A stretch of 64,000 nt of DNA from Thalassobius sp965218685 (GTDB lineage Bacteria; Pseudomonadota; Alphaproteobacteria; Rhodobacterales; Rhodobacteraceae). Positions 1 through 8,002 of the stretch are shown here, piece by piece. The first letter of the stretch is position 1, and each line of letters starts with the position of its first letter. The translations under genes and the position numbers were made by a program. The notes under the pieces are model-generated. The model saw only the letters and a program-made list of their open reading frames with translations, did no database searches and was not told where the DNA came from. The stretch covers positions 2,666,001 through 2,730,000 of the forward strand of contig NZ_OZ244657.1 of assembly GCF_965218685.1 (NCBI RefSeq), in the 5' to 3' direction.

Positions 1-1584
1 GAACGGGTCAAAAATCTTTTCGGGCTCGCGGATACCGGGGCCGGTGTCGGCCACATCAAGGCAGATTTTGTCGCCCTCGGGCCGCAACCTGATTTGGATA
101 TGCTTGTCTGCCCGCCCGGCCATCGCATCCACCGCGTTCGAGATCAGGTTCACCAGCACCTGCCCCAGCCGTACATCGCCCCCCATCACATGTACCGGCA
201 CGCCGGGGGGGGTATAATCCAGCGTCACGCCCTCTTGCCGCAACCGAGCTTCACTCAGCTCCAGCGCCTGATCGATGACCAAGGTCAGATCAACACGGGT
301 CACCGGCTCGGATTCCTGTCGCGCAAACGCCCGTAAGTTCTTGATGATGCGGGCCATTCTGGCTGCCATGGCGCTGATCCGTGTCAGGTTCTGCGCGGCC
401 ACATCGGTGCGCTGCTTGGCCAGAAAGGCCGCGCCATTGTCGGCAAATTGCTGGATCGCCATCAGGGGCTGGTTCAACTCGTGACTGATCCCGGCGGACA
501 TCTGCCCCAGCGCCGACAGCTTGCCGGCCTGCACCAGATCGTCCTGTGCTTTCTTCAGCGCGGCCTCGGCGGCCGAGCGTTCTGCAACCTCGTGGCGCAG
601 CGCAAGGTTGGCCTGAGACAGCTCAGCCGTGCGTTCGGCCACGCGGCTTTCCAGGCGCAGGTTGGCGATGCTCAGCGTGCGGCGTCGCTCGGTCGCCAGG
701 AACAGGAACGCGCCAAAGGCCAGGCACACCGCAGCCACCACCGTGGCCTGCAACCATGCCAGCCCGCGCGCAGGGTCGACGTCCAGCATGGTTTCCACCG
801 TCAGCCCGATGACCGGCAAGTGCCGCGACAGATGCATCGCGCGCTCGGGAACGTAGGGAGACCAGCTTTGCTGCCATATCTCGTGCCCCGAGGTCTGGCG
901 GGCGGTGAAATCAGGCTCGGGTCCCTCTGAAGGCATCAACCCTCCAGCCGGGGTGCGTTGCCAGAACAGAAGTTCCGAGCGGTTGGTGATGAACACCTCG
1001 CCATTCCCATCGGTGAAGAAGACCGCCGGACGCGCGCCGCGCCATTCGGCCTCGACGCGGCTCACATTGGCGACAACAACCAGCGCACCACGCACGTGAC
1101 CCGCAGGCGCAAAGACGGGCGCCGCGAAATAATAGGCCCTCTGGCCGGTTTTCAGATTGATGCCATGCGCCTCGCCCAAGGCGCCCTGCTTGGCGCGCTT
1201 CACGAAATAGGTGTGCGATAAATCCACGGGCTCGGTCTGGTTGGCCGAGGCCAGCACCTGCCCCGCATGGTTCACAAGCAGCACGTCCAGCGCGGCGGTC
1301 TTGTCAGCCTGACGCAGCAAAAGCGGTTGCAAGATCCCGGGTTCGGCCCCGGCCAGAACGGCCTGCACCAACGGATGTTCGGCCGTAAGCACCGAAAGCT
1401 GCTGATACAGTTGTAACTGCCCCATCAGCCGGTCCGCAGCCAAAGTCATGTCGGATTCGCCGCGTTTGGACAGTTGATCCAGCGCCTGCACATAACCATA
1501 GCGCCACACGCCGCCGGCAAACATGCCCACGGCCGCAAGGAACACCAGCAAAACCAGCGCACGTCTGTGCAAATCTTGTCGCAT
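1..1584 (-). CDS. DctB-like sensor histidine kinase (partial, C-terminus outside window)
   Basis: Membrane sensor kinase that would phosphorylate a response regulator, probably DctD-like. The 528 residues present show an N-terminal membrane helix (about residues 8-27), a long periplasmic sensor region of the dCache kind, a second helix near residues 275-295, a coiled linker, then the kinase core: H-box SHELNQPLMAI with the phospho-acceptor at His368, the N-box NLVSNAVDAM near residue 482, and DTGPGI followed by IFDPF at the window edge. The HELNQPL form of the H-box is typical of the DctB family of C4-dicarboxylate sensors; the actual ligand is not known. It lies 42 bp downstream of aroB on the same strand, so it may be read through from aroK-aroB. 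The ATG at 1584 is the first plausible start, just ahead of the helix. Confidence 0.85.
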   Translation of the reverse strand, partial: MRQDLHRRALVLLVFLAAVGMFAGGVWRYGYVQALDQLSKRGESDMTLAADRLMGQLQLYQQLSVLTAEHPLVQAVLAGAEPGILQPLLLRQADKTAALDVLLVNHAGQVLASANQTEPVDLSHTYFVKRAKQGALGEAHGINLKTGQRAYYFAAPVFAPAGHVRGALVVVANVSRVEAEWRGARPAVFFTDGNGEVFITNRSELLFWQRTPAGGLMPSEGPEPDFTARQTSGHEIWQQSWSPYVPERAMHLSRHLPVIGLTVETMLDVDPARGLAWLQATVVAAVCLAFGAFLFLATERRRTLSIANLRLESRVAERTAELSQANLALRHEVAERSAAEAALKKAQDDLVQAGKLSALGQMSAGISHELNQPLMAIQQFADNGAAFLAKQRTDVAAQNLTRISAMAARMARIIKNLRAFARQESEPVTRVDLTLVIDQALELSEARLRQEGVTLDYTPPGVPVHVMGGDVRLGQVLVNLISNAVDAMAGRADKHIQIRLRPEGDKICLDVADTGPGIREPEKIFDPF

Positions 1585-1626
1585 GGGGCCAATCTATCGC
1601 GTGCTTTGCCGCAAAGACCAGAGAGT

Positions 1627-2739
1627 TTAGCGCGCGTCCAATGCCTCGGTCAGCACATTTCGAACGATCGACAGATCCACATCCTGTGTCACGAACGCCT
1701 GGCCAATCCCGCGCGCCATGATGAACCGGATCTTGCCATCCACGACTTTCTTGTCCTGCCCCATCAGCGCAATCAGATCATCAGCCGAAGGTAATTCACC
1801 ATCAATATCAGATAGATCGACCTTCATCTTCATGTCGCGAAGATGGGCGCGAACGCGGCTGGGATCCTCTTGTGGGCACAGCCCCAAACGCGCTGAAACC
1901 TCGAATGCCAGTGCGCATCCGATGGACACACCCTCGCCATGCAGAAGCCGCTCGGAATAGCCCGTCGCAGCCTCGAGCGCGTGACAGAACGTGTGACCCA
2001 GGTTCAAAAGCGCACGGTCCCCTTGCTCGGTCTCGTCACGCTCGACAATCTCCGCCTTCATCTGGACCGAGCGTTTTACCGCATAAATCCGCGCGTCCAT
2101 GTCCCCCGCAGCAGCACGTGAAGCATTCTTTTCAAGCCATTGAAAAAATTCAAAATCCCCAAGAAGACCATATTTCACGACCTCGCCGTAGCCGGCCAGA
2201 AAATCCCGTTCGGTCAGGGTGCCCAATACCTCGGTATCCGCCAAAACCATCGAGGGTTGGTGAAAGGCTCCGATCAGGTTCTTGCCCTGAGGCGCGTTGA
2301 TCCCGGTTTTACCGCCGACAGAACTGTCAACCTGAGCCAGAAGGCTGGTAGGGATCTGAACAAAACGCACGCCCCGGCGCAAAACTGCCGCCGCAAAGCC
2401 CACCAGATCGCCGATCACGCCCCCACCAAAGGCGATTACCACGTCGTTTCGTTCGACTTTCTGTTCCAGAAGCCATTCCACGGTCTTGGTAAACTGGGGC
2501 CATTGCTTGGTGCTTTCACCCGCAGGCAAAATCAGTGAAACACTTTCAATACCAGCCGCTTGCAAGCCACTTTTCAAGTTACCAAGGTGCAGCGCAGCGA
2601 CGTTTTCGTCAGATACAACTGCCACACGCGGACGTTTCAGCAGCGGCGCAATCAGCTCGCCCGAGCGAGCAAGTAAGCCGGGCCCGATCTGGATGTCATA
2701 CTCGCGCCCCTCCAGGCCGACATGCACCGTTTCCATCAT
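1627..2739 (-). CDS. aroB: 3-dehydroquinate synthase
   Basis: Second step of the shikimate pathway: converts DAHP to 3-dehydroquinate with NAD and a divalent metal, in the cytosol. The 370-residue length is normal for the family. Visible family signatures are the NAD-binding AFGGGVIGD stretch, PTSLLAQVDSSVGGKTG, KNLIGAFHQP, and the metal-ligand segments around EVVKYGLL, NLGHTFCHALE and LLHGEGVSIG. Its start overlaps the end of aroK by 4 bp, so the two are translationally coupled, as in many proteobacteria. The histidine kinase follows 42 bp downstream. Confidence 0.97.
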   Translation of the reverse strand: MMETVHVGLEGREYDIQIGPGLLARSGELIAPLLKRPRVAVVSDENVAALHLGNLKSGLQAAGIESVSLILPAGESTKQWPQFTKTVEWLLEQKVERNDVVIAFGGGVIGDLVGFAAAVLRRGVRFVQIPTSLLAQVDSSVGGKTGINAPQGKNLIGAFHQPSMVLADTEVLGTLTERDFLAGYGEVVKYGLLGDFEFFQWLEKNASRAAAGDMDARIYAVKRSVQMKAEIVERDETEQGDRALLNLGHTFCHALEAATGYSERLLHGEGVSIGCALAFEVSARLGLCPQEDPSRVRAHLRDMKMKVDLSDIDGELPSADDLIALMGQDKKVVDGKIRFIMARGIGQAFVTQDVDLSIVRNVLTEALDAR

Positions 2740-3284
2740 TCTACCTTCTCCAATACATCCGGGCGCGTTTGCAGGACGTCCAGCACCATCAAGGCCGTTT
2801 CGTCAATCGAGCATCCTGGTTTGACGTGAATTTGCAGATCGGCCAGCCCGTAAATCGGCACTCGTTTGTTGAACAGCTCGGTCAGAACGCCCAACGGATT
2901 CGGGGCCCTGAGCAAAGGACGCGTATCCTTGTGCCGCACGCGCTGCCACAGCAGGTCCAGATCGGCATTCAGCCAGACGGCCACGCCCTTGTCCGAGATC
3001 ATCTGCCGGTTGCCCTGAGCCATATAGGCGCCCCCGCCCGTGGACAGGATGCAGCTTTCCGTCTCCAGAAGACGCTGGATGACCTGGCTTTCTTTTTCGC
3101 GAAAGAACGGTTCGCCATCGCGGGCAAAAATCTCGGCGACGGTCATGTTGGCGGCCGCTTCGATCTCGGCATCCGAATCGAGGAAAGCCACGCCCAGTTT
3201 GGCCGCCAGTGCCTTGCCTACAGCGGTTTTTCCTGCGCCCATCATCCCGACAAGCGCCACGGTTTTTTTCAGTTTCCAGCTCAT
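2736..3284 (-). CDS. aroK: Shikimate kinase
   Basis: Phosphorylates shikimate at the 3-hydroxyl using ATP. The 182-residue protein has the P-loop GMMGAGKTAVG close to the N-terminus, the DSD segment that binds shikimate and magnesium, the FREKE segment, the STGGGAY substrate loop and the DTRPLL lid arginine. It is the first gene of the minus-strand aroK-aroB unit; about 120 bp separate it from the divergent 49-aa gene, and the promoters of both must lie there. Confidence 0.96.
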   Translation of the reverse strand: MSWKLKKTVALVGMMGAGKTAVGKALAAKLGVAFLDSDAEIEAAANMTVAEIFARDGEPFFREKESQVIQRLLETESCILSTGGGAYMAQGNRQMISDKGVAVWLNADLDLLWQRVRHKDTRPLLRAPNPLGVLTELFNKRVPIYGLADLQIHVKPGCSIDETALMVLDVLQTRPDVLEKVE

Positions 3285-3405
3285 AGGGCGGCCTTTTCGG
3301 CTATCTCGCGCCGTTTTTCAATGTTCACGGATGAATGACGTGATCTTGGGGAAAAGGCCAGTTATAAGTTAGGGAAAATGCACACATCAAAAAACGGGCA
3401 GACAA

Positions 3406-3555
3406 ATGGGGCGACTTCTTAAATGGCTGTTCATCCTGATATTCTTGGGACTGATCGGGTTGGCGGGCTATGCCTATGTCGGCCCGTTCCTGGGCGCGGA
3501 TTTCTCACCACAGCAGTCCGAGATACGCCAGCAGGTGATTCTTGATGCAGGCTAG
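3406..3555 (+). CDS. Small single-helix membrane protein (49 aa)
   Basis: A short frame starting ATG at 3406 encodes 49 residues with one strongly hydrophobic segment (about residues 5-27, LLKWLFILIFLGLIGLAGY), followed by a short polar tail. It sits between the divergent aroK and the secreted hypothetical protein, and its last 11 bases overlap the start of that next gene, which suggests coupled translation. No domain is recognisable. The hydrophobicity pattern and overlap support a real gene, but the function is unknown. Confidence 0.6.
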   Translation: MGRLLKWLFILIFLGLIGLAGYAYVGPFLGADFSPQQSEIRQQVILDAG

Positions 3556-5065
3556 ATGGTTGGTGGCCTTTGCCTGCGCGTCCTTTTGGGGATTGGACGC
3601 CAGCGCACAGACCGGGCCACCGCTGTCAGCCATCGACTGGCTGAACGATCCTGTTCCAGTGATTCAACCCTTGCCCGGCGCGGGTGATCCTCCGGTCACC
3701 GGGGGTGTTGTCCTGCCGGTTGTGGATGTCTCACCACTAGGCGAGGCATCGGCGGATTCCGTGGGGCTGCTGCCCAGTTCGGTGACGGGGCTTCCTGCGT
3801 CGCTTTGGCAACACAGTGATGCCGGGCAGATCCGCGCGCTGATGAAAGCGCAGAAGTTGACCGATCTGCCTGCGATGCAGTCGCTGTTTTACACCCTGCT
3901 TCTGGCCGAGGCCGAACCGCCTATGAACCTTGAGGCCGACGGTGATTTCGTGGCGGCCCGGCTGGATCATCTTCTGGCGCTTGGCGCGGTTGAACCGGCC
4001 CAGGCGCTTGTGCAGCGCGCGGGGCCAAGCTCGAAACCTCTGTTCAAACGCTGGTTCGACGCCACGCTTCTGAGCGGCGACGAAGAGGCCGCCTGCACCC
4101 AGCTGGTGCGCACACCAGGACTGTCCCCCTCGCAGGCTGCGCTTATCTTTTGCACCGCGCGCCGGGGCGATTGGCGCGCAGCTGCCTTGATGCTGAACAC
4201 CGCGCTGGCACTGCAAACACTGCCCAGCCAAGAAGCTGCGCTGCTTCAACACTTCCTTGAACCCGAGCTATACGAGGAAGAGCCCCTGCCGCTGCCGCCC
4301 GTACGGCCAAGCCCCCTTGTGTTCCGCCTGTGGGAAGCCTTGGGCGAACCCTTGCCCACCGCGCCCCTGCCGCGCGCCTTTGCCGTGGCCGATCTGCGCG
4401 ACATCACCGGATGGAAGGCCCGGATCGAAGCCGCCGAGCGTCTGGCGCAGACCTCGGCCCTGCCGGAAAACCGCCTGCTGGGGATCTACTCTGAACGCGA
4501 GCCCGCGGCGTCGGGGGGGATCTGGGACCGTGTCGACGCCATTCAGCGTCTGGATCGCGCCCTGGCCGAGCGCGACCCCCGCGACGTCACCCGTGCACTG
4601 CCCAATGCCTGGCGCGCGATGCAGGCCGCCCGGCTTGAGGTGCCCTTTGCCCGGCTTTTTGGGGCACAGCTTGGCCAAATGCCGCTGACCGGCCCAGCGG
4701 CTGAACTGGCGCGGGACATCGCGTTGCTGTCGCCTGACTACGAGCGCAGCGCGCAAGGCCCCGACCCTGATTTCGCGCAGACACTGGCGATGGGCCGCCC
4801 CGCTTCGCGCCTGTCGCGTTCGCCGATGGAACAGGCAATCGTCAAGGGCTTTGCCGCCCCTGATCTGCCCGATGACCAAGCCATGCGACTGACGCAGGGC
4901 CGGCTGGGCGAGGCCATTCTTGACGCGATGCGTCTTTATGAAAACGCCATGCATGGCGAGACCAAGGACCTGGTGACCGCGCTGGCCACCTTTCGCCATC
5001 TGGGGCTTGAGGACACCGCCCGCCAAGCCGCGCTTCAGGCGCTGTTGCTGACACGGGCGCCGTAA
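3545..5065 (+). CDS. Secreted/periplasmic hypothetical protein
   Basis: About 506 residues with an N-terminal signal-peptide-like segment (MQARWLVAFACASFWGL, small residues DASAQ then TG), so it is probably exported. The remainder is Ala/Leu-rich and probably largely helical, with a Pro-rich stretch near residue 240 (EEPLPLPPVRPSP), and has no domain I recognise. A TTG one codon earlier is open, but the ATG at 3545 is preferred. The stop overlaps the xerD start (TAATG), and the 49-aa membrane peptide overlaps its 5' end, so all three are probably co-transcribed and coupled. The function is unknown; the context offers no more than proximity to xerD. Confidence 0.8.
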   Translation: MQARWLVAFACASFWGLDASAQTGPPLSAIDWLNDPVPVIQPLPGAGDPPVTGGVVLPVVDVSPLGEASADSVGLLPSSVTGLPASLWQHSDAGQIRALMKAQKLTDLPAMQSLFYTLLLAEAEPPMNLEADGDFVAARLDHLLALGAVEPAQALVQRAGPSSKPLFKRWFDATLLSGDEEAACTQLVRTPGLSPSQAALIFCTARRGDWRAAALMLNTALALQTLPSQEAALLQHFLEPELYEEEPLPLPPVRPSPLVFRLWEALGEPLPTAPLPRAFAVADLRDITGWKARIEAAERLAQTSALPENRLLGIYSEREPAASGGIWDRVDAIQRLDRALAERDPRDVTRALPNAWRAMQAARLEVPFARLFGAQLGQMPLTGPAAELARDIALLSPDYERSAQGPDPDFAQTLAMGRPASRLSRSPMEQAIVKGFAAPDLPDDQAMRLTQGRLGEAILDAMRLYENAMHGETKDLVTALATFRHLGLEDTARQAALQALLLTRAP

Positions 5066-5994
5066 TGAACGCGCATCGCTGGATATCCACCTTCCTCGAG
5101 GCGCAATCGGCCGAGCTTGGGTCGGCTGAAAACACGCTTCAGGCCTATGGGCGCGATCTGATGGGGTTTTGCGACTGGGCCGAGGATCAGGGTCATAGCC
5201 TGGATACCCTGACCCGCGCAGACGTCGAATCCTATCTGGTGCACTCTGACGCCCAGGGCCTGTCTCAGGCCACCGTTGCGCGGCGGTTGTCCTCGATCAA
5301 GCAGCTGTTTCGCTTTGCGTTCGAGGAAGGCTGGCGCGCGGACAATCCCGCCATTCAGATCCGCGGGCCGGGGCGATCGAAAAAACTGCCCAAGGTGCTG
5401 TCCCAGGACGAAGTCGATCGCCTGCTGCACGCCGCCCGCCACACCGGACGATCCCATGCCGATCGCGTGCGCAACATCTGCCTGTTGGAGCTTCTCTATG
5501 CTACTGGGATGCGCGTGACCGAGCTGGTGACCCTGCCGCTTGCCGCCACCCAAGGCGATCCGCGCATGTTGCTGGTGCTGGGCAAGGGCGGCAAGGAACG
5601 CATGGTGCCTCTGTCCAGCTCGGCGCGGATTGCGCTATCGGATTGGCGGGCCGAACTTGAGATCGAGGCAGACCTGCCCAAGAACAAGGGGCTTGAGCGC
5701 TCGAAATTCCTGTTTCCGGGGCGGGGCAAGACCGGCCATCTGACGCGCCACCGCTTCTTTGCGCTACTCAAGGACATGGCCTTCACCGCCGGAGTGCCCG
5801 CAGACAAGGTTACCCCGCACACGCTGCGTCACGCCTTTGCGACCCATCTGCTGGCCAATGGCGCCGATCTGCGTGCGATTCAGACGCTGCTGGGGCACGC
5901 GGACATCTCGACCACCGAGATTTACACGCATGTGCTGGACGAGCGCCTGAAAGAGCTGGTGTTGACCCATCATCCACTGGCACGGGACAGCTAG
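5065..5994 (+). CDS. xerD: Site-specific tyrosine recombinase XerD
   Basis: Tyrosine recombinase acting with XerC at dif to resolve chromosome dimers at the division septum. The 309 residues contain the N-terminal SAM-like core-binding domain (about 1-90) and the catalytic domain with Arg150 (GMRVTEL), the GKGGKERMVPL lysine hairpin, HTLRHAFATHLL, LLGHADISTTEIYTH, and nucleophile Tyr287. The full set of catalytic residues is present. XerD is preferred over XerC from overall resemblance, but the call between paralogues is not certain. Translation is coupled to the upstream gene through a TAATG overlap. There is no phage or integron context, which fits a housekeeping role. Confidence 0.9.
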   Translation: MNAHRWISTFLEAQSAELGSAENTLQAYGRDLMGFCDWAEDQGHSLDTLTRADVESYLVHSDAQGLSQATVARRLSSIKQLFRFAFEEGWRADNPAIQIRGPGRSKKLPKVLSQDEVDRLLHAARHTGRSHADRVRNICLLELLYATGMRVTELVTLPLAATQGDPRMLLVLGKGGKERMVPLSSSARIALSDWRAELEIEADLPKNKGLERSKFLFPGRGKTGHLTRHRFFALLKDMAFTAGVPADKVTPHTLRHAFATHLLANGADLRAIQTLLGHADISTTEIYTHVLDERLKELVLTHHPLARDS

Positions 5995-6062
5995 GGCCTG
6001 CAACCCCTTGAACGCAGACCGTTTGGACCCCATAACTTGGCCGAAACCTCCGATGATGGAAC

Positions 6063-7394
6063 ATGATGGAGACCACCACCTTAGTTGAGCCCGTTCTGGA
6101 CGCTGCCTTTTGGATCACCACCGCAGCGATCCTGTTGCTGCTGGTGCTTTCAGGCTTCTTTTCCGGGTCTGAAACCGCCCTGACGGCCGCCTCGCGCGGG
6201 AAGCTGCGTGCCCAGGCCGACAAGGGCTCGCGAGGGGCGCAACGCGCGCTGGACATCACCGAGGATAACGAGCGGCTGATCGGCTCGGTCCTGCTGGGCA
6301 ATAATCTGGTGAATATCCTGGCGGCCTCGCTTGCGACGGCCCTGTTCACCCGCGTCTTTGGTGAAAGTGGCGTGGCGCTGGCGACGCTGGTCATGACCCT
6401 GCTGGTGCTAATCTTCGCCGAGGTGCTGCCCAAAACCTATGCCATCACCAACGCCGAGCGCGCCGCCGCCGGGGTTTCGCCAGTTATTCAGGTCGTCATC
6501 ACGGTGTTTTCCCCTGTCGTCAGCGCGGTACGTCTTTTCGTGCGTATGGTTCTGCGGATATTTGGCGTGCAGACCGATCCCGACAGCCACATCCTGGCTG
6601 TCCGCGAAGAAATCGCGGGCGCCCTGCATCTGGGCCATTCCGAAGGTGTGGTCGAAAAAGAGGACCGCGACCGCATTCTGGGTGCGCTGGACCTGTCGGA
6701 CCGCTCGGTCGAGGAAATCATGCTTCACCGCAGCCAGATCGAGATGATCAACGCCGACGATGCCCCCGATCAGATTCTCTCGCAATGTCTGGAAAGCAAC
6801 CACACGCGACTGCCTGTCTTCAAAGGTGAACCTGACAATATCGTGGGCGTCGTGCACGCCAAGGATCTGCTGCGCTCGATGCACAAGTTGACGTTTGGCG
6901 ATACCGAAGACGAGGCCCCGGGGCTGATGGAGCTGCGCAAATTCGACATTCAGGACGTCGCGATGCCCCCTTATTTCGTGCCGGACACGACCACTCTGGA
7001 CGATCAGATGCGCCAATTCCTGCGCCGCCGGACCCATTTTGCGCTGGTGGTGGATGAATATGGCAGCCTCGAAGGGCTGATCACGCTGGAAGATATCCTT
7101 GAAGAGATCGTTGGTGAAATCACTGACGAGTTCGACCCCGACGCCGATCACTCGATTCTGAAAACCAAGGACGGGCATTTCCTGGTCGATGGCGCCATGA
7201 CGATCCGCGACCTGAACCGCGCGAATGACTGGTCTCTGCCCGATGAGGAAGCCAACACCGTCGCCGGTCTGGTTATCCACGAGGCGCAGATGATCCCCGA
7301 GATCGGGCAGGTCTTCAACTTCCACGGTTTCCGCTTCGAAGTCTGTGGCCGCGAAGGAAACCGCGTCACGAAGCTGAAAATCCGGTCGCAATAA
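6063..7394 (+). CDS. CNNM/CorC-type transporter (hemolysin-like, DUF21-CBS-CorC_HlyC)
   Basis: Integral membrane protein of the CNNM/CorC family, related to magnesium or cobalt efflux proteins and often labelled hemolysin. Order of domains over 443 residues: a DUF21 transmembrane region (about 1-190) with the signature FFSGSETALTAASR and LGNNLVNILAASLAT, a tandem CBS pair (about 205-345; HTRLPVFKG, FALVVDEYG, GLITLEDILEEIVGEI), and a C-terminal CorC_HlyC domain ending in FEVCGREGNRVTKLKIR. Two ATGs (6063 and 6066) are in tandem at the start. The next gene, the nucleotidyltransferase, begins 25 bp downstream on the same strand. Confidence 0.92.
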   Translation: MMETTTLVEPVLDAAFWITTAAILLLLVLSGFFSGSETALTAASRGKLRAQADKGSRGAQRALDITEDNERLIGSVLLGNNLVNILAASLATALFTRVFGESGVALATLVMTLLVLIFAEVLPKTYAITNAERAAAGVSPVIQVVITVFSPVVSAVRLFVRMVLRIFGVQTDPDSHILAVREEIAGALHLGHSEGVVEKEDRDRILGALDLSDRSVEEIMLHRSQIEMINADDAPDQILSQCLESNHTRLPVFKGEPDNIVGVVHAKDLLRSMHKLTFGDTEDEAPGLMELRKFDIQDVAMPPYFVPDTTTLDDQMRQFLRRRTHFALVVDEYGSLEGLITLEDILEEIVGEITDEFDPDADHSILKTKDGHFLVDGAMTIRDLNRANDWSLPDEEANTVAGLVIHEAQMIPEIGQVFNFHGFRFEVCGREGNRVTKLKIRSQ

Positions 7395-7419
7395 CTTTGC
7401 CGCGTAAGGTATTGCTAAT

Positions 7420-7995
7420 ATGAAAACTATTTTGATTCTCGCTGCGGGATCCTCGTCCCGTATGGGCGATCGCGACAAGCTGCTTGAACAGGTTCAGGGC
7501 GTGCCCCTGCTGACCTTGATGGCGCAACGAGCGTTGGAGACCAGGGCGCAGGTCCGTGTTTGCCTGCCCGGTCCGGACCATCCGCGCGTCAAGGCCCTGC
7601 CCGCAGATGCGCGCCCCGTTTGGGTGCCGGACGCGGCCGAGGGTATGGGGGCGTCGATCCGAACCGGCGTCCTGTCCGCAGCCCGGACCGAGGCGTTGAT
7701 GATCCTGCCAGCCGACATGCCTGAACTGACGACCAATGACCTGCAAACGCTCTGGCAGGCTCATACCCCCGATGCGATCACGCGTGGCGCCAGCGCCGAC
7801 GGGCGGCCGGGCCATCCGGTAATTTTCCCGCAAGACCTGCTGCGCGAGCTGGAAACCCTGCGCGGGGATGAGGGCGCTAAATCCGTGCTGGTACGTCACC
7901 GCCAACGGTTGAACCTGGTTCCCCTGCCCGATCAGCACGCGCTGACGGACCTGGACACACCCGAGGCCTGGGCCAACTGGCGCGCCAAGAACTAA
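7420..7995 (+). CDS. MobA/MocA-like NTP transferase (molybdenum cofactor nucleotidyltransferase family)
   Basis: A 191-residue Rossmann-type nucleotidyltransferase. The N-terminal LAAGSSSRMG loop followed by DKLL is the NTP-binding signature; ILPADMP supplies the metal-binding aspartate, and GRPGHPVIF is typical of the MocA/CoxC-like group that adds CMP to molybdopterin. It may serve a molybdenum hydroxylase encoded elsewhere. Substrate choice (CTP or GTP) cannot be settled here, so no symbol is given. It ends 7 bp before the convergent RTX-Hint gene. Confidence 0.85.
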   Translation: MKTILILAAGSSSRMGDRDKLLEQVQGVPLLTLMAQRALETRAQVRVCLPGPDHPRVKALPADARPVWVPDAAEGMGASIRTGVLSAARTEALMILPADMPELTTNDLQTLWQAHTPDAITRGASADGRPGHPVIFPQDLLRELETLRGDEGAKSVLVRHRQRLNLVPLPDQHALTDLDTPEAWANWRAKN

Positions 7996-8002
7996 ACCAC
8001 AG

